Of a stretch of 32,225 nt of DNA, positions 8,092 through 16,634 are shown one piece after another. The notes beneath the pieces were generated by a model. It was not told the origin of the DNA and did no database searches. It saw only the letters and a list, made by a program, of their open reading frames with translations. Location: positions 1 to 32,225 of the forward strand of contig MKVQ01000047.1 of NCBI GenBank assembly GCA_001899635.1. The letters run 5' to 3'. The stretch comes from Myxococcales bacterium 68-20. GTDB lineage: Bacteria; Myxococcota_A; Polyangia; Polyangiales; Polyangiaceae. Every line of letters begins with the position of its first letter. The first letter of the stretch is position 1. A program made the position numbers and the translations under genes.

Positions 8092-9453
8092 ATGGACAAA
8101 GGCCGCTCCGAAGGACGTGACGCGACCAAGGCAGCACGACGACAAATGACGCGACGCAACGAGGACAGCGGACTCATCGATCTCGACGCACTCATGCGCG
8201 AGGCCAACGGATCCGAGACGGAGTCCGGTTCGGAAGCTCAGCCACAGGCCGCTTCGACACCGGCGACATCGGCGCAGCCCGCTTCGGCACCGGCCGCTTC
8301 GGCACCGGCCGCTTCGGCGCAGCCCGCTTCGCCGGCGCCGGCTCTCACTCCACCCCCGGTGGCGATGCGTCCAGAGGCGCTGCCGCCCTCGTCCGCTGCG
8401 CCGTCGGCTTCCGCGTCGAGCGCGGTCCCCAGCCCGCCTCCCACCGTCCGCCCGCCCGCGGCCGTCGCCCGTGAGGGCGTACGGAGCTCGTACGAGAGCG
8501 GCGACGAGCTGCGCATCTCCAGCATTGCGAGCGAACCGCCCCCGGCAGTCGCGGCAGTCGCGACGCCGAAGGTCGTGACGCCGAAGACCACGAAGGCCGT
8601 CCCGCCGGCGCCGGTCACCATGCCGTCGAAGCTCGAGCCCGACTCGCTCGACCCGCTGACGGCCGACGCCGCCAAGACCGACGAGCGCCCCGTCGTCGTC
8701 GCGAAAGCCGAGGAGGCGTCCGCGTCGTCTTCGACGAAGGCCGAGCCCGCTCGGAGTCGCAAGGGCGTGGTCGCCGCGCTCCTCGCCGCCGCCGCTCTGG
8801 CGGGTGTGTTCATGTTCATGCGCGGACAGAGCACGCCCCCGCCCGCGCCGGAGACGACCCAGCGAACGCCGGCGGTCGACGAGGCACCGAAGGCTGCCGC
8901 GACGGCGGCTCCCACGGAGGAGCCGAGCGCGGCCGGTCCGAGCGCAGAAGAGCCCGCTCCCGCCGCGGAGGAGACGCCCGCGACCGCCCCCGCCACGTCG
9001 GGGGCGCGCCCCGCCGCTGTCGCGAAGGGCAAGCCGGCCGCTCAGGGTCCGGCTCCGGCGGCGACGCTGACCGAGAGCGCGCTCGAGGCGTCCAAGGGGT
9101 CCGCCGCCGGCGACCTCGGCGACGCGATGCGCGGCGCGGTCGGCCCGCGCGAACAGGCGGAGGACAAGGCGACCGAGAAGCCCACCGGGCCGAATGCCGC
9201 GCAGGTCCGACCGTCGCCCGGCGCCGTCGTCGGCGCGCTCGGCACCGTGCTCCCCGAGGCGCGCGCGTGCCTCGGCGCCGACGATACGGTCCGCAGGGGC
9301 CTCATCGTCTTCAAGTCGGACGGCACCGTCGCGCGCGTCGACATCAAGGGCTCGAAGCCGGAGGACGATTGCGTCCGGACCGCGCTCTCCAAGGCCAAGG
9401 TCGCCCCGTTCGTCGACGAGACGTTCTCGACTCCCGTCACCGTCCGCCCGTAG
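8092..9453 (+). CDS. Ala/Pro-rich single-pass protein with TonB/AgmX-like C-terminal domain
   Basis: A 453-aa protein; ATG 8092 has GGAG four bases upstream, and a GTG at 8065 is an alternative. The first 45 residues include the N-E-D-S-G-L-I-D-L-D-A-L segment. A low-complexity Ala/Pro/Ser region follows (about 45-125), with a second linker to about 220, then one membrane helix (about 225-243). A periplasmic linker leads to a folded C-terminal domain (about 375-453: G-A-V-V-G … A-C-L-G … G-L-I-V-F-K-S-D-G … D-D-C-V … F-S-T-P-V-T-V-R-P). That domain resembles the AgmX/PglI or TonB C-terminal fold of myxobacterial motility and energy-transduction proteins. Its exact partner is unknown. Confidence 0.65.
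   Translation: MDKGRSEGRDATKAARRQMTRRNEDSGLIDLDALMREANGSETESGSEAQPQAASTPATSAQPASAPAASAPAASAQPASPAPALTPPPVAMRPEALPPSSAAPSASASSAVPSPPPTVRPPAAVAREGVRSSYESGDELRISSIASEPPPAVAAVATPKVVTPKTTKAVPPAPVTMPSKLEPDSLDPLTADAAKTDERPVVVAKAEEASASSSTKAEPARSRKGVVAALLAAAALAGVFMFMRGQSTPPPAPETTQRTPAVDEAPKAAATAAPTEEPSAAGPSAEEPAPAAEETPATAPATSGARPAAVAKGKPAAQGPAPAATLTESALEASKGSAAGDLGDAMRGAVGPREQAEDKATEKPTGPNAAQVRPSPGAVVGALGTVLPEARACLGADDTVRRGLIVFKSDGTVARVDIKGSKPEDDCVRTALSKAKVAPFVDETFSTPVTVRP
8266..8331 (+). repeat. 15-bp tandem repeat coding for Ala/Pro linker
   Basis: Two identical copies of the 15-bp unit GCTTCGGCACCGGCC (8281-8295, 8296-8310), flanked by a diverged copy on each side (8266-8280 and 8311-8325). They encode five-residue A-S-A-P-A-type units. 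The length is a multiple of three, so slippage would change linker length without a frameshift. Confidence 0.7.
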
Positions 9454-9583
9454 TCGCGCCTCCCCTTTCGCCGGCGGGGACTCCGGTCCCATGAAGCCGA
9501 ACCGCCTCGCCTCGTCGTGCAGCCCACGGCGGGGCTGATGGCGTTCGGCTCCGGACGGACCGCGACGTCGGCCGCACGCAGCG

Positions 9584-9589
9584 TATACT
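9584..9589 (+). promoter_or_regulatory. Possible -10 element (TATACT) before the Cys-rich anchored protein
   Basis: TATACT at 9584-9589 is a good -10 match in GC-rich surroundings. Transcription would begin near 9596, which puts the ATG at 9609 in the message and the GTG at 9594 outside it. The region 17 bp upstream (CGCGAC) is a poor -35, so the call rests on the -10 alone. Confidence 0.3.
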
Positions 9590-9608
9590 GCGCGTGCGCC
9601 GGCTCCCG

Positions 9609-10544
9609 ATGGACGACCTCGACGACGACGGACCGAAGAAGACTCCGAAGGCCACGATCGTGCGCCGCTCGATCGTGGCCCTCCTCGCCCTCGCGTGCGC
9701 CGGCGGGTGGCTCTACACGCGCTACCTCGTGAAGAAGGAGACGCTCGGCGGGGCGTGCTCCTACGACATGCACTGCCGCAGCGAGGCGCCGCGATGCCTC
9801 AAGCAAGCGGTCGACGCGAGCGGCGTCTGCAGCCGCCCGTGCGATACCGACGGCGACTGCGCTCCCGACATCAAGTGCGTGAAGGTCGAGCTCGATGAGC
9901 GCGACGAACGCGGGCGCCCGCTCGAGGGCGGCTACTGCTTCCCGCAGGCGCTGCTCGACGCTCGGAAGAAGAAGAAGGCCGGCGACGACGGCGCAACGCA
10001 GGCGGCGCGGTCGGACTCGTGGATCGACGTTCCGCAGGCGCCCGGGCAGCTCGAAGGCGAGGTCGTCGTCGAGCGCGGCGGCGCGAAGACGACCTACGAG
10101 GTCAAGGGCACGCTCCTCCGCGTCGTCACGAACGCGAGCAAGCAGAAGCGCACCATCGTGGATACGTCGACGCTCCGTGTCTACGTCGTCGACGACGACA
10201 AGAAGACCTTTGCCGCCTCGCAGATCGCGACCGGCCCGGGCGAAGCGCGGGTGACGAAGACCGACCGCAAGGACAAGGTCGCCGATCGCGAATGCGACGT
10301 CTGGCAGATCGAGGAAGGGAAGACGACGCGCGAAGCATGCGTCGTCCAGGGCGCGGCGTTCATCGATCCGTCCGGCCGCGTCGCCAGCGCCTGGGAGAAA
10401 GAGCTCGCGGTCCGCAGCGTCTTCCCGCTCCGCGTCCTCGAGGGCGACAAGCCGAAGCTCGTGACCTCCAAGATCGACGCTCGGCCCCTCGACGCGTCGC
10501 TGTTCGTCATCCCGAAGAGCTACAAGAACCTGGCCGCCCGCTGA
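9609..10544 (+). CDS. Membrane-anchored Cys-rich protein of unknown function
   Basis: 311 aa from ATG 9609. An acidic/Lys N-terminus is followed by one signal-anchor helix (about residues 19-36), which exports the rest. Residues 50-115 are Cys-rich (G-G-A-C-S-Y-D-M-H-C … C-S-R-P-C-D-T-D-G-D-C), a disulfide-type module common in myxobacterial surface proteins. After a Lys-rich linker, residues about 135-311 form a beta-rich domain with D-R-E-C-D-V-W and a C-terminal 'L-F-V-I-P-K-S-Y'. This resembles DUF4412-like or outer-membrane lipoprotein-sorting folds that carry hydrophobic ligands. The resemblance is from memory and not firm. It follows the TonB-like gene on the same strand after 155 bp. 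Confidence 0.65.
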   Translation: MDDLDDDGPKKTPKATIVRRSIVALLALACAGGWLYTRYLVKKETLGGACSYDMHCRSEAPRCLKQAVDASGVCSRPCDTDGDCAPDIKCVKVELDERDERGRPLEGGYCFPQALLDARKKKKAGDDGATQAARSDSWIDVPQAPGQLEGEVVVERGGAKTTYEVKGTLLRVVTNASKQKRTIVDTSTLRVYVVDDDKKTFAASQIATGPGEARVTKTDRKDKVADRECDVWQIEEGKTTREACVVQGAAFIDPSGRVASAWEKELAVRSVFPLRVLEGDKPKLVTSKIDARPLDASLFVIPKSYKNLAAR

Positions 10545-10853
10545 CGCGGGGTCGAGCATCGGACGTCGAGGATTCGCGTCGGACGCCACGTGCGGAAAGG
10601 CCGGATCACGGCATCGGCGATTCGATGGGCGCCTTCGTCCGCTACTCGCTCCTCTTCGCCGTCGGCTCGGAGCAGGCCCGCAGTACATGAGCTACGGCAT
10701 CGATGTCGGAAGCCGGCGCGTCGGCTCGAAGTCCACGTTCCCTGCCCTCGCTCTCGTCGTCGGCGACGTCGTCTGACCGCGACGTCGCCGCGGGTCACGG
10801 GCTCGCTCGCTCGCGGTCCCGGCGCGAGCCGTGCAACCAGCTCGCTCGTGGCG
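10545..10853. other. 309-bp gap containing a strong hairpin
   Basis: No gene recognised. The AsmA-like reading frame is open through part of this stretch, but the extra residues are Arg/Ser-rich and lack coding character. The one clear structure is the perfect inverted repeat listed at 10761-10790. Confidence 0.5.
10761..10790. repeat. Perfect 11-bp inverted repeat, 8-nt loop
   Basis: CGGCGACGTCG (10761-10771) and CGACGTCGCCG (10780-10790) are exact reverse complements separated by TCTGACCG. No T-tract follows, so it is not a classical intrinsic terminator. It may be a transcript structure upstream of the AsmA-like gene or a dyad protein-binding site. Confidence 0.6.
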
Positions 10854-13652
10854 ATGGATGACGCAGATCCCCCGCGGCGCCCTCGTGCCGTGCCTCCGTT
10901 GGCGCGTCGCCGGCGCTCGCGCTTCCGGGGCGTGCGCGCGGCGATCGTGGCGATTTTGTCGCTCTACGTCGCCTACGTGGCGGCCATCAACGTCGTTCTT
11001 TCCACGTCACTCTTCGATCGAATCATCAACCATGATCCCGAGACGCTCGACGTGCGCTACCGCCGGGGATGGTCGCTCTTCCCCGGGAGCATCCACGCTC
11101 GGGACCTCCACATCCGGGCGAGCGACAGCAACGTCGAATGGCTCCTGACCCTCGACGAGGTCACGTTCGACGTCTCGCTCCTCGGCCTCGCGCGGCGTCG
11201 CTTCGATGTCGCTCACGCCCACGGCCGCGGCATCACGATGCGCGTGCGCCAGAAGCTCGACGCGTCCCCCGACTCCGTCGAGCAGGTCGCGTGGCTCCCG
11301 CAGATCGCGGGCTTCCCCGCCTACTCCGTCCGTCCTGCCGGACCGCCGTCACCGGAGCGCTGGGACGACACGCACTACGCGCTCTGGACCGTGCAGCTCG
11401 AGGACGTCATCGCCGACGACGTTCGTGAGGTGTGGATCGATGGCGGGAGGTTCGAAGGCAACGCACGCGTCACCGGACGCTTCTACCTGAAGCCGATCCG
11501 TGCGGTGGACGTTGGGCCGACGCACGTCGACGTCCGCGAAGGCCGGATCACGGCGGGTCGTTCCCTCGAGATCGCGAAGCACGTCGCGGGTACCTCGGAC
11601 GTCACGATCGATCGCTTCGATCCACGTTTCGTCGAGGGCGCAGATGTCCTCCGCCACGTCACGATCGGAACGGAGCTCGCGGCGTCGTTCGCGGATCCGG
11701 CCACACTCCCGTTCACGATGCCGGGTGGCGTCCACGTGTCGACGGAGATCGATGCTCCCCGTCTCGCGGTGAACGTAAAGCGCGGCGCCGTGACGACAGG
11801 CACCCGCATCGAGCTCGCGACGAAGCGCGTCCAGGTCTCGAAGGACGACCTCATCGCAACCGCGGCAGTCCAGGCTGCCGTCACGGTAGCGAACGACGGC
11901 GCGGGCGATCGACTACGCGCCGACCTCACGCTCGACGACCTCACACTCGTGCGCGCCGATGCCGCGCGCGTGCTCCGGGCTCCACGCGTCACGATCGGCG
12001 CGGACGCCAGAGAGCTCGATCTCACGACCGCTCCGCTCCACGACGTCCACGCGACCGTGCACCTCGACGACGTCGAGCTCCCGGACGCGGCGGTCCTCGA
12101 CGCGTACGTCCCAAGCGCGACGATCGGGGTCCTGGCCGGCTCGGCTCGAGCAAGCGCCCGTGTCGAGCTCTTCAGCGCGGAAGAACGCGCTTCGGGCAGC
12201 CTCGACCTCCGCGCCGACGCACTCGCCTTGCGGCTCGGTCGGATGCAGGCCCGTGGCTCCGTCACGGTCGCCGCGTCGTTCGACGGCTATCGCTGGGAGC
12301 AAGGCTTCGTCGAGGACGCAAAGCTCTCCGCCGTCGTCGCTGACGTCAGCCTCGCCGCCGTGCGCGCTCCGGCGCCCCCGAAGCTCGCGGCCGGGACACT
12401 GCTGGTCGACGCGAGGGCATCGCGGATCGATGTCACCGATCCGCTGCGCTCACTCGAGGTTTCGCTCGAGATTCCGGACGCGTCGGTCGCCGGCGGGCAG
12501 CTCCGCGACGGAGTCGCGACCGCGCACTCTCGCTTCGCGCTCGACGGCCGGGTGACGATCGAGGACCACCTTGCACGCGGACGCCTCCATGCGCGCTCGG
12601 AGAACCTCGCCCTCGAGATCGGCGACTTGCGCGTCCGCGCGGCGGTCGAGGCGCGAGCGCGGGTGCGCTCCTCGATCCGGACGCTCGGCGACCTCGCGAT
12701 CGACGACGCGTCGATCGACGTCACCGGAGTCGCGATCTCGCGAGGCAAGGCACCACGTGCGCTCGCGACGATCAAGCGGCTCGCGGTGGCGCTCCGGAGC
12801 CCAGCCTTCGCCTTCACGGATCCATTCGCGCTCGCCGCCCCCTTCCCGCGCAGCGTGGACGGACGGCTCGTGATCGAAGGCGCCGCGATCCCGGACGCGC
12901 GGGCGATCGAGACCGTGCTCCTCCCCGCGGGCGGCGCGATTCGGATCGAGTCCGGCAGCGCGCGTGCCTCGTGTGATGTCCGGATCTCGTCCTCCACGCG
13001 CACCGGCTCCGGTAGCCTCGTGATCGACGTCGCGCGCGGGGGCATCGCCGTCCACGAGACGCGCCTCACCGGCGACTTCGGCCTCCGCGCGACCGTCGTT
13101 GGGTTCGACCCGGAGACGTCGACCCTCGATCTCTCCGGGTCCCATGTCACGATGCGCGCGGTCGCGGTGGAGCAGGCCGCTGCCGAGACGAAGCAATGGC
13201 GCGGCGACCTCGCCCTCGAGAGCGCGGCGCTCCGCTTGCGTCACGATCCCGGCCTCGACGCGATCCTACGGCTCGACGCTGACGACGCGAGGCCGCTCCT
13301 GGGCGTGCTGCTTCGAGACTCCGTGCCTGCAGTCCTCGTCGATCTCGTCGATACGCCGCACCTCGACGCGTACGCGCGGCTTCGCTTCGCTCCTCATGGC
13401 CTCGTGCTCTCCGACGTGTCGGCGAGCGGCGGCGACGTCGCGCTTCGCGGTGCCTACGCGCTCCGCGACCAGGACCGGCACGGCGCGTTCATCGTCGAAA
13501 AAGGCCCGTTTTCGGTGGGGCTCGGGCTCGGCAAAGACGGCGCGAAGCTCCGCTTCTTCAACCTCGACGCATGGCTCGGAGCTCAGGTGCGGACCATGAA
13601 GACCAAGGCCCGTACGCCCGCGCTCCAGCCTGAAGTCGCACCCGACCCGTGA
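10854..13652 (+). CDS. AsmA/TamB-like envelope protein
   Basis: 932 aa from ATG 10854 (GTG 10848 is also possible). A basic cytoplasmic N-terminus is followed by one membrane helix (about residues 26-48). Then comes the typical start of an AsmA-type protein: a R-Y-R-R-G-W-S-L-F-P-G-S-I-H-A segment and about 850 residues of repeated short beta-strands with the pattern 'V-x-L-x-D-L-x-L'. Such proteins span the periplasm as a beta-groove and are linked to lipid movement or outer-membrane assembly. The match is by architecture, since this superfamily conserves little sequence. The ACT-domain gene lies directly downstream. Confidence 0.65.
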   Translation: MDDADPPRRPRAVPPLARRRRSRFRGVRAAIVAILSLYVAYVAAINVVLSTSLFDRIINHDPETLDVRYRRGWSLFPGSIHARDLHIRASDSNVEWLLTLDEVTFDVSLLGLARRRFDVAHAHGRGITMRVRQKLDASPDSVEQVAWLPQIAGFPAYSVRPAGPPSPERWDDTHYALWTVQLEDVIADDVREVWIDGGRFEGNARVTGRFYLKPIRAVDVGPTHVDVREGRITAGRSLEIAKHVAGTSDVTIDRFDPRFVEGADVLRHVTIGTELAASFADPATLPFTMPGGVHVSTEIDAPRLAVNVKRGAVTTGTRIELATKRVQVSKDDLIATAAVQAAVTVANDGAGDRLRADLTLDDLTLVRADAARVLRAPRVTIGADARELDLTTAPLHDVHATVHLDDVELPDAAVLDAYVPSATIGVLAGSARASARVELFSAEERASGSLDLRADALALRLGRMQARGSVTVAASFDGYRWEQGFVEDAKLSAVVADVSLAAVRAPAPPKLAAGTLLVDARASRIDVTDPLRSLEVSLEIPDASVAGGQLRDGVATAHSRFALDGRVTIEDHLARGRLHARSENLALEIGDLRVRAAVEARARVRSSIRTLGDLAIDDASIDVTGVAISRGKAPRALATIKRLAVALRSPAFAFTDPFALAAPFPRSVDGRLVIEGAAIPDARAIETVLLPAGGAIRIESGSARASCDVRISSSTRTGSGSLVIDVARGGIAVHETRLTGDFGLRATVVGFDPETSTLDLSGSHVTMRAVAVEQAAAETKQWRGDLALESAALRLRHDPGLDAILRLDADDARPLLGVLLRDSVPAVLVDLVDTPHLDAYARLRFAPHGLVLSDVSASGGDVALRGAYALRDQDRHGAFIVEKGPFSVGLGLGKDGAKLRFFNLDAWLGAQVRTMKTKARTPALQPEVAPDP

Positions 13653-13717
13653 GATGCAACCTGGATGAAACACTGGTGCAAAGCGGTCGACACCGGATGC
13701 GTGCAACGCTGAAGGCC

Positions 13718-14473
13718 ATGTCCACCGAGGAGGAAGAGCTGCTCGCGACGTTCGTCGCCTCGATGCCTGCCGAGTATCGAGGTGCGTTCGACCACGAGGC
13801 TACGCGCGCGCACGAGGCCATCGTTCGCCGGCGCCATGGTCGCTCGACGCACGTCGAGATCTGGCGCGAGCTCGAGGGGCGCGTCGTCGCGATCTGCGTG
13901 GTCGCCGACGACCGACCGGGACTGCTCTCACGGATCAGCGCCGCCCTCGTCGCTCGGCAGATCGACGTCGTCAGCGCTCATGCGTATTGCCGGCCGCGGG
14001 AGGACGGCACGGTCGAGGCGGTCGACCTCCTCTGGATCCGGCGCCTGCCGGGACCAACGGGCGCCGTCGGGCCGATCCGGGAGAAGGACATCGTCGCGCT
14101 CGGTGAGGCGATCGACCGCGATGCGACCGAGGCCCCTACCGAGCCGATCAGCTCGCCCACGCCGCTCGCATCCGGGACCTCGGCTCGGGTGCGCTTCGAG
14201 ACCGACGAGAAGGACGGCTCCACGATCCTCACGGTCGAGGCGGTGGACCGGCCGGGCCTCCTCCTCGCGGTCACGCAGGCGCTCTTCCGCGCCGACGTCC
14301 AGATCGTCGGCCTCCGCGCGACCACCGAGCGCGGCTCGGCCGTCGATCGCTTCAAGCTCGCCGACGCCGACGGGACTCCGCTCCGGCGCGAGCGTCTCTT
14401 CACGCTCCAGATCGCGATCCTCGGCGCGATCGACGATTGCTCGTTCGCCTCACAGCGCAGGTCCGCGGGCTGA
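13718..14473 (+). CDS. Stand-alone double-ACT-domain protein (GlnD C-terminal-like)
   Basis: 251 aa from ATG 13718; a GTG at 13649 overlapping the AsmA stop and an ATG at 13697 are alternatives. Two ACT domains are evident. The first is V-V-A-I-C-V-V-A-D-D-R-P-G-L-L-S (about residues 55-70 onward) and the second T-V-E-A-V-D-R-P-G-L-L (about 170 onward). Both have the D-R-P-G-L-L ligand loop seen in the glutamine-sensing tail of GlnD (PII uridylyltransferase). The nucleotidyltransferase and HD domains of GlnD are absent, so it cannot modify PII itself. It probably senses an amino acid and may regulate a partner. Confidence 0.75.
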   Translation: MSTEEEELLATFVASMPAEYRGAFDHEATRAHEAIVRRRHGRSTHVEIWRELEGRVVAICVVADDRPGLLSRISAALVARQIDVVSAHAYCRPREDGTVEAVDLLWIRRLPGPTGAVGPIREKDIVALGEAIDRDATEAPTEPISSPTPLASGTSARVRFETDEKDGSTILTVEAVDRPGLLLAVTQALFRADVQIVGLRATTERGSAVDRFKLADADGTPLRRERLFTLQIAILGAIDDCSFASQRRSAG

Positions 14474-14531
14474 GGCGCTCGCGAACGTGGGGCTCGCGCC
14501 TCAATCACCTCGCCTTGGCGCTCGTCGAGTT

Positions 14532-15503
14532 TCAGACGCCGTCGACGAGGCGGCCCGAGCGATAGTCGTCCCACGCTTGGCGGATCTCGTCCTGGGTGTT
14601 CATCACGAACGGGCCGCCGCGGGCGACGGGCTCACCGAGCGGGCGGCCCGCGATCAGCACCATCCGACCCGACGACGCATCGCAGCTCGCGAGCACGCGA
14701 TCGCCGCGGCCGAGCACGGCGAGCTGACCTGCTCGGACCTCGGCGCGTGAAGGCCCGAGACGCACCGCGCCTTCGGTGACGAAAGCGAATGCGGTGTGCT
14801 CGGACGGGAGCGGCGCCTCGAAGCGCACGCCCTTCGTGACCGTGACGTCGAGGAAGAGCGGGGCGACGTCGATGCCGGTGATCGGACCGGTCCTACCGAA
14901 CGCCGTCCCCGCGACGACGCGCACGCGCGCGCCCTCCTGATCGAGCTCGGGGATGCGATCGGGCGCGATGTCCTGGTAGCGCGGCTTGATCATCTTGCTC
15001 GCGCGCGGGAGGTTCACCCAGAGCTGGAAGCCCCACATGAGGCCGCGCTCCTGCTTCGGCATCTCCGAGTGGACGATGCCGCGCCCGGCGGTCATCCACT
15101 GGGCGCTGCCAGGACGGAGCCGGCCGGAGTTGCCGACGCTGTCCTTGTGCTCCATCGCTCCTTCGAGCATGTACGTGACCGTCTCGAAGCCGCGGTGCGG
15201 ATGGCTCGGAAAGCCTGCGGCGTAGTCGTTCGGATCGTCCGAATGGAACTCGTCGAGGAGCAGGAACGGGTCGAGCATCGGCAGCGCGTGTCCGCCGAGC
15301 GCACGCTTCAGCTTCACGCCGGCGCCGTCGCGCGTCGGCTGTGCGTCGATGATGCGCTCGACGACGCGCGCGCTTCCCGACTTCGTCGCGAGCGCCTGCT
15401 CGTCCTTCGGCTCGGCGGACGCCCGGTTCGGTTCGGTGCGGCAGCCCACGAGCCCGGCGCCGGCCGCGCCGACGATCGCTTGCCTCCTCGAAAGAAGCTT
15501 CAT
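14532..15503 (-). CDS. Exported pirin-family protein
   Basis: A 323-aa pirin (bicupin). The metal-binding set is complete: H-P-H-R-G-F-E gives His101 and His103, and G-I-V-H-S-E-M gives His145 and Glu147. Pirins bind iron; some have quercetinase activity and others act as redox-dependent regulators. The unusual part is the N-terminus: S-R-R-Q-A-I-V-G followed by a hydrophobic stretch and L-V-G-C (Cys21). It reads as a Tat-type lipoprotein signal, so this pirin should sit in the envelope. It lies 24 bp after the RCC1 gene and probably shares the mgtE transcript. Confidence 0.85.
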   Translation of the reverse strand: MKLLSRRQAIVGAAGAGLVGCRTEPNRASAEPKDEQALATKSGSARVVERIIDAQPTRDGAGVKLKRALGGHALPMLDPFLLLDEFHSDDPNDYAAGFPSHPHRGFETVTYMLEGAMEHKDSVGNSGRLRPGSAQWMTAGRGIVHSEMPKQERGLMWGFQLWVNLPRASKMIKPRYQDIAPDRIPELDQEGARVRVVAGTAFGRTGPITGIDVAPLFLDVTVTKGVRFEAPLPSEHTAFAFVTEGAVRLGPSRAEVRAGQLAVLGRGDRVLASCDASSGRMVLIAGRPLGEPVARGGPFVMNTQDEIRQAWDDYRSGRLVDGV

Positions 15504-15527
15504 GACGTCAATCGTAGCCCACTCCGG

Positions 15528-16634
15528 TCAGCGGAATTGGATCTGTACCGGAACGGTGTGTTCCACGAACGAGCCGTCGCCGAGCTGGCCTCGGTCGTTC
15601 GCGCCCCAGCAGCGGACATACCCGCCCTCGAGCCGCGCGCACGTCCCGTCCCCGGCCGCAGCGATCTCCTTGCCCTGGACGAGGCCGACGACCACCCGCG
15701 GGCGGGTGCTGTTCTCCGTCGTCCCGATCGAGAGCTGATGGCTCTCGTTGGCCCCCCAGCAAGCGACCGTCCCGACGTGAAGGAGCGCGCAGGTGTGGCG
15801 GCGTCCGGCGGCGACCTGGATCACCCCGTGGAGCTCCGGGATCGAGACCGGCGTCGCCGAGTCGTGCGTTGTGCCGTCACCGAGCTGGCCGGCGTCGTTC
15901 TTCCCCCAGCAGCGAACCGTGCCGTCCTCGATCAACGCGCAGGTGTGATCGCCACCGGCGGCGAGCTCCTTGACGACGACCGAACCGAGCAGCGGCTCGC
16001 GCGGCGCGGCCACGGCGCGCCCGCGACAGACCACCTCCGCGTTCGAGCCGGCGCCCTTCTCGTACGCGGCGCAGGTATGAGCGGCGCCGAGCACGAACGA
16101 GCGCACGGGCACGCCTCGCGACCAGTCGCCATCACCGATCTGTCCCTCGTCGTTCGCGCCGAAGCAGCGGAGACGCTCACCGGCATCACCAGCTCGCACG
16201 CACGTGTGCGCGCCGCCGACGGCGACCGCCGCGCCGGTGCCGCTCGCGTCCGCGAGCGTGATTGGGCTGAGGCTGCTCGTGCTACCGGCCCCGAGCTGAC
16301 CACGGCTGCCGTCTCCCCAGCACTGCACCGTCCCTCCCTCGAAGACGCCGCAGCCGTGCCGCTCGCCGAGCGCGAGCTCCTTGACCTTGCCGGCGCCGAA
16401 GCTCATCTTCGTCGCCGACGCTCGCGCGGTCGTCGTCCCGTCACCGAGCTGCCCCGCGTCGTTCACGCCCCAACAGGCGAACGTCCCGCTCGTGCGATGG
16501 GCCGGCGTGTCGACGCAACCGCCGCTCGGTCCGAGCCACACCCGCTTCGCGATCGGCGGCTTGCTCCGCTTGCACCCCGCGAGCAGCGGAACCGCAACGA
16601 CGAGCCCCCCGGCGATGAGCAGTGTGCGGATCAA
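15528..16634 (-). CDS. RCC1-repeat beta-propeller lipoprotein
   Basis: A 368-aa protein starting at TTG 16634, which overlaps the mgtE stop as TTGA. The signal peptide ends L-L-A-G-C with lipidated Cys21. The rest consists of RCC1-type units with the pattern C-W-G-x-N-D-x-G-Q-L-G-D-G-T. Six are clear and one, around C-R-G-R-A-V, is degenerate, giving about seven blades as in BLIP-II-like propellers. Each blade carries paired Cys (C-W-G and H-T-C-A), probably disulfides. The protein should be a surface or periplasmic binding module. Its ligand and any link to magnesium transport are unknown. Confidence 0.85.
   Translation of the reverse strand: MIRTLLIAGGLVVAVPLLAGCKRSKPPIAKRVWLGPSGGCVDTPAHRTSGTFACWGVNDAGQLGDGTTTARASATKMSFGAGKVKELALGERHGCGVFEGGTVQCWGDGSRGQLGAGSTSSLSPITLADASGTGAAVAVGGAHTCVRAGDAGERLRCFGANDEGQIGDGDWSRGVPVRSFVLGAAHTCAAYEKGAGSNAEVVCRGRAVAAPREPLLGSVVVKELAAGGDHTCALIEDGTVRCWGKNDAGQLGDGTTHDSATPVSIPELHGVIQVAAGRRHTCALLHVGTVACWGANESHQLSIGTTENSTRPRVVVGLVQGKEIAAAGDGTCARLEGGYVRCWGANDRGQLGDGSFVEHTVPVQIQFR

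Noticed and set aside
7837-9492. A 551-codon open frame on the minus strand opposite the TonB-like gene, Arg/Gly-rich
   Set aside because: It mirrors a low-complexity, GC-rich gene on the plus strand; the antisense product is Arg-rich repeats with no domain, as expected of a shadow.
10590-10853. N-terminal extension of the AsmA-like protein to 10590
   Set aside because: The added 88 residues are Arg/Ser-rich, cross the 11-bp dyad and have no signal; the membrane helix is correctly placed from 10854.
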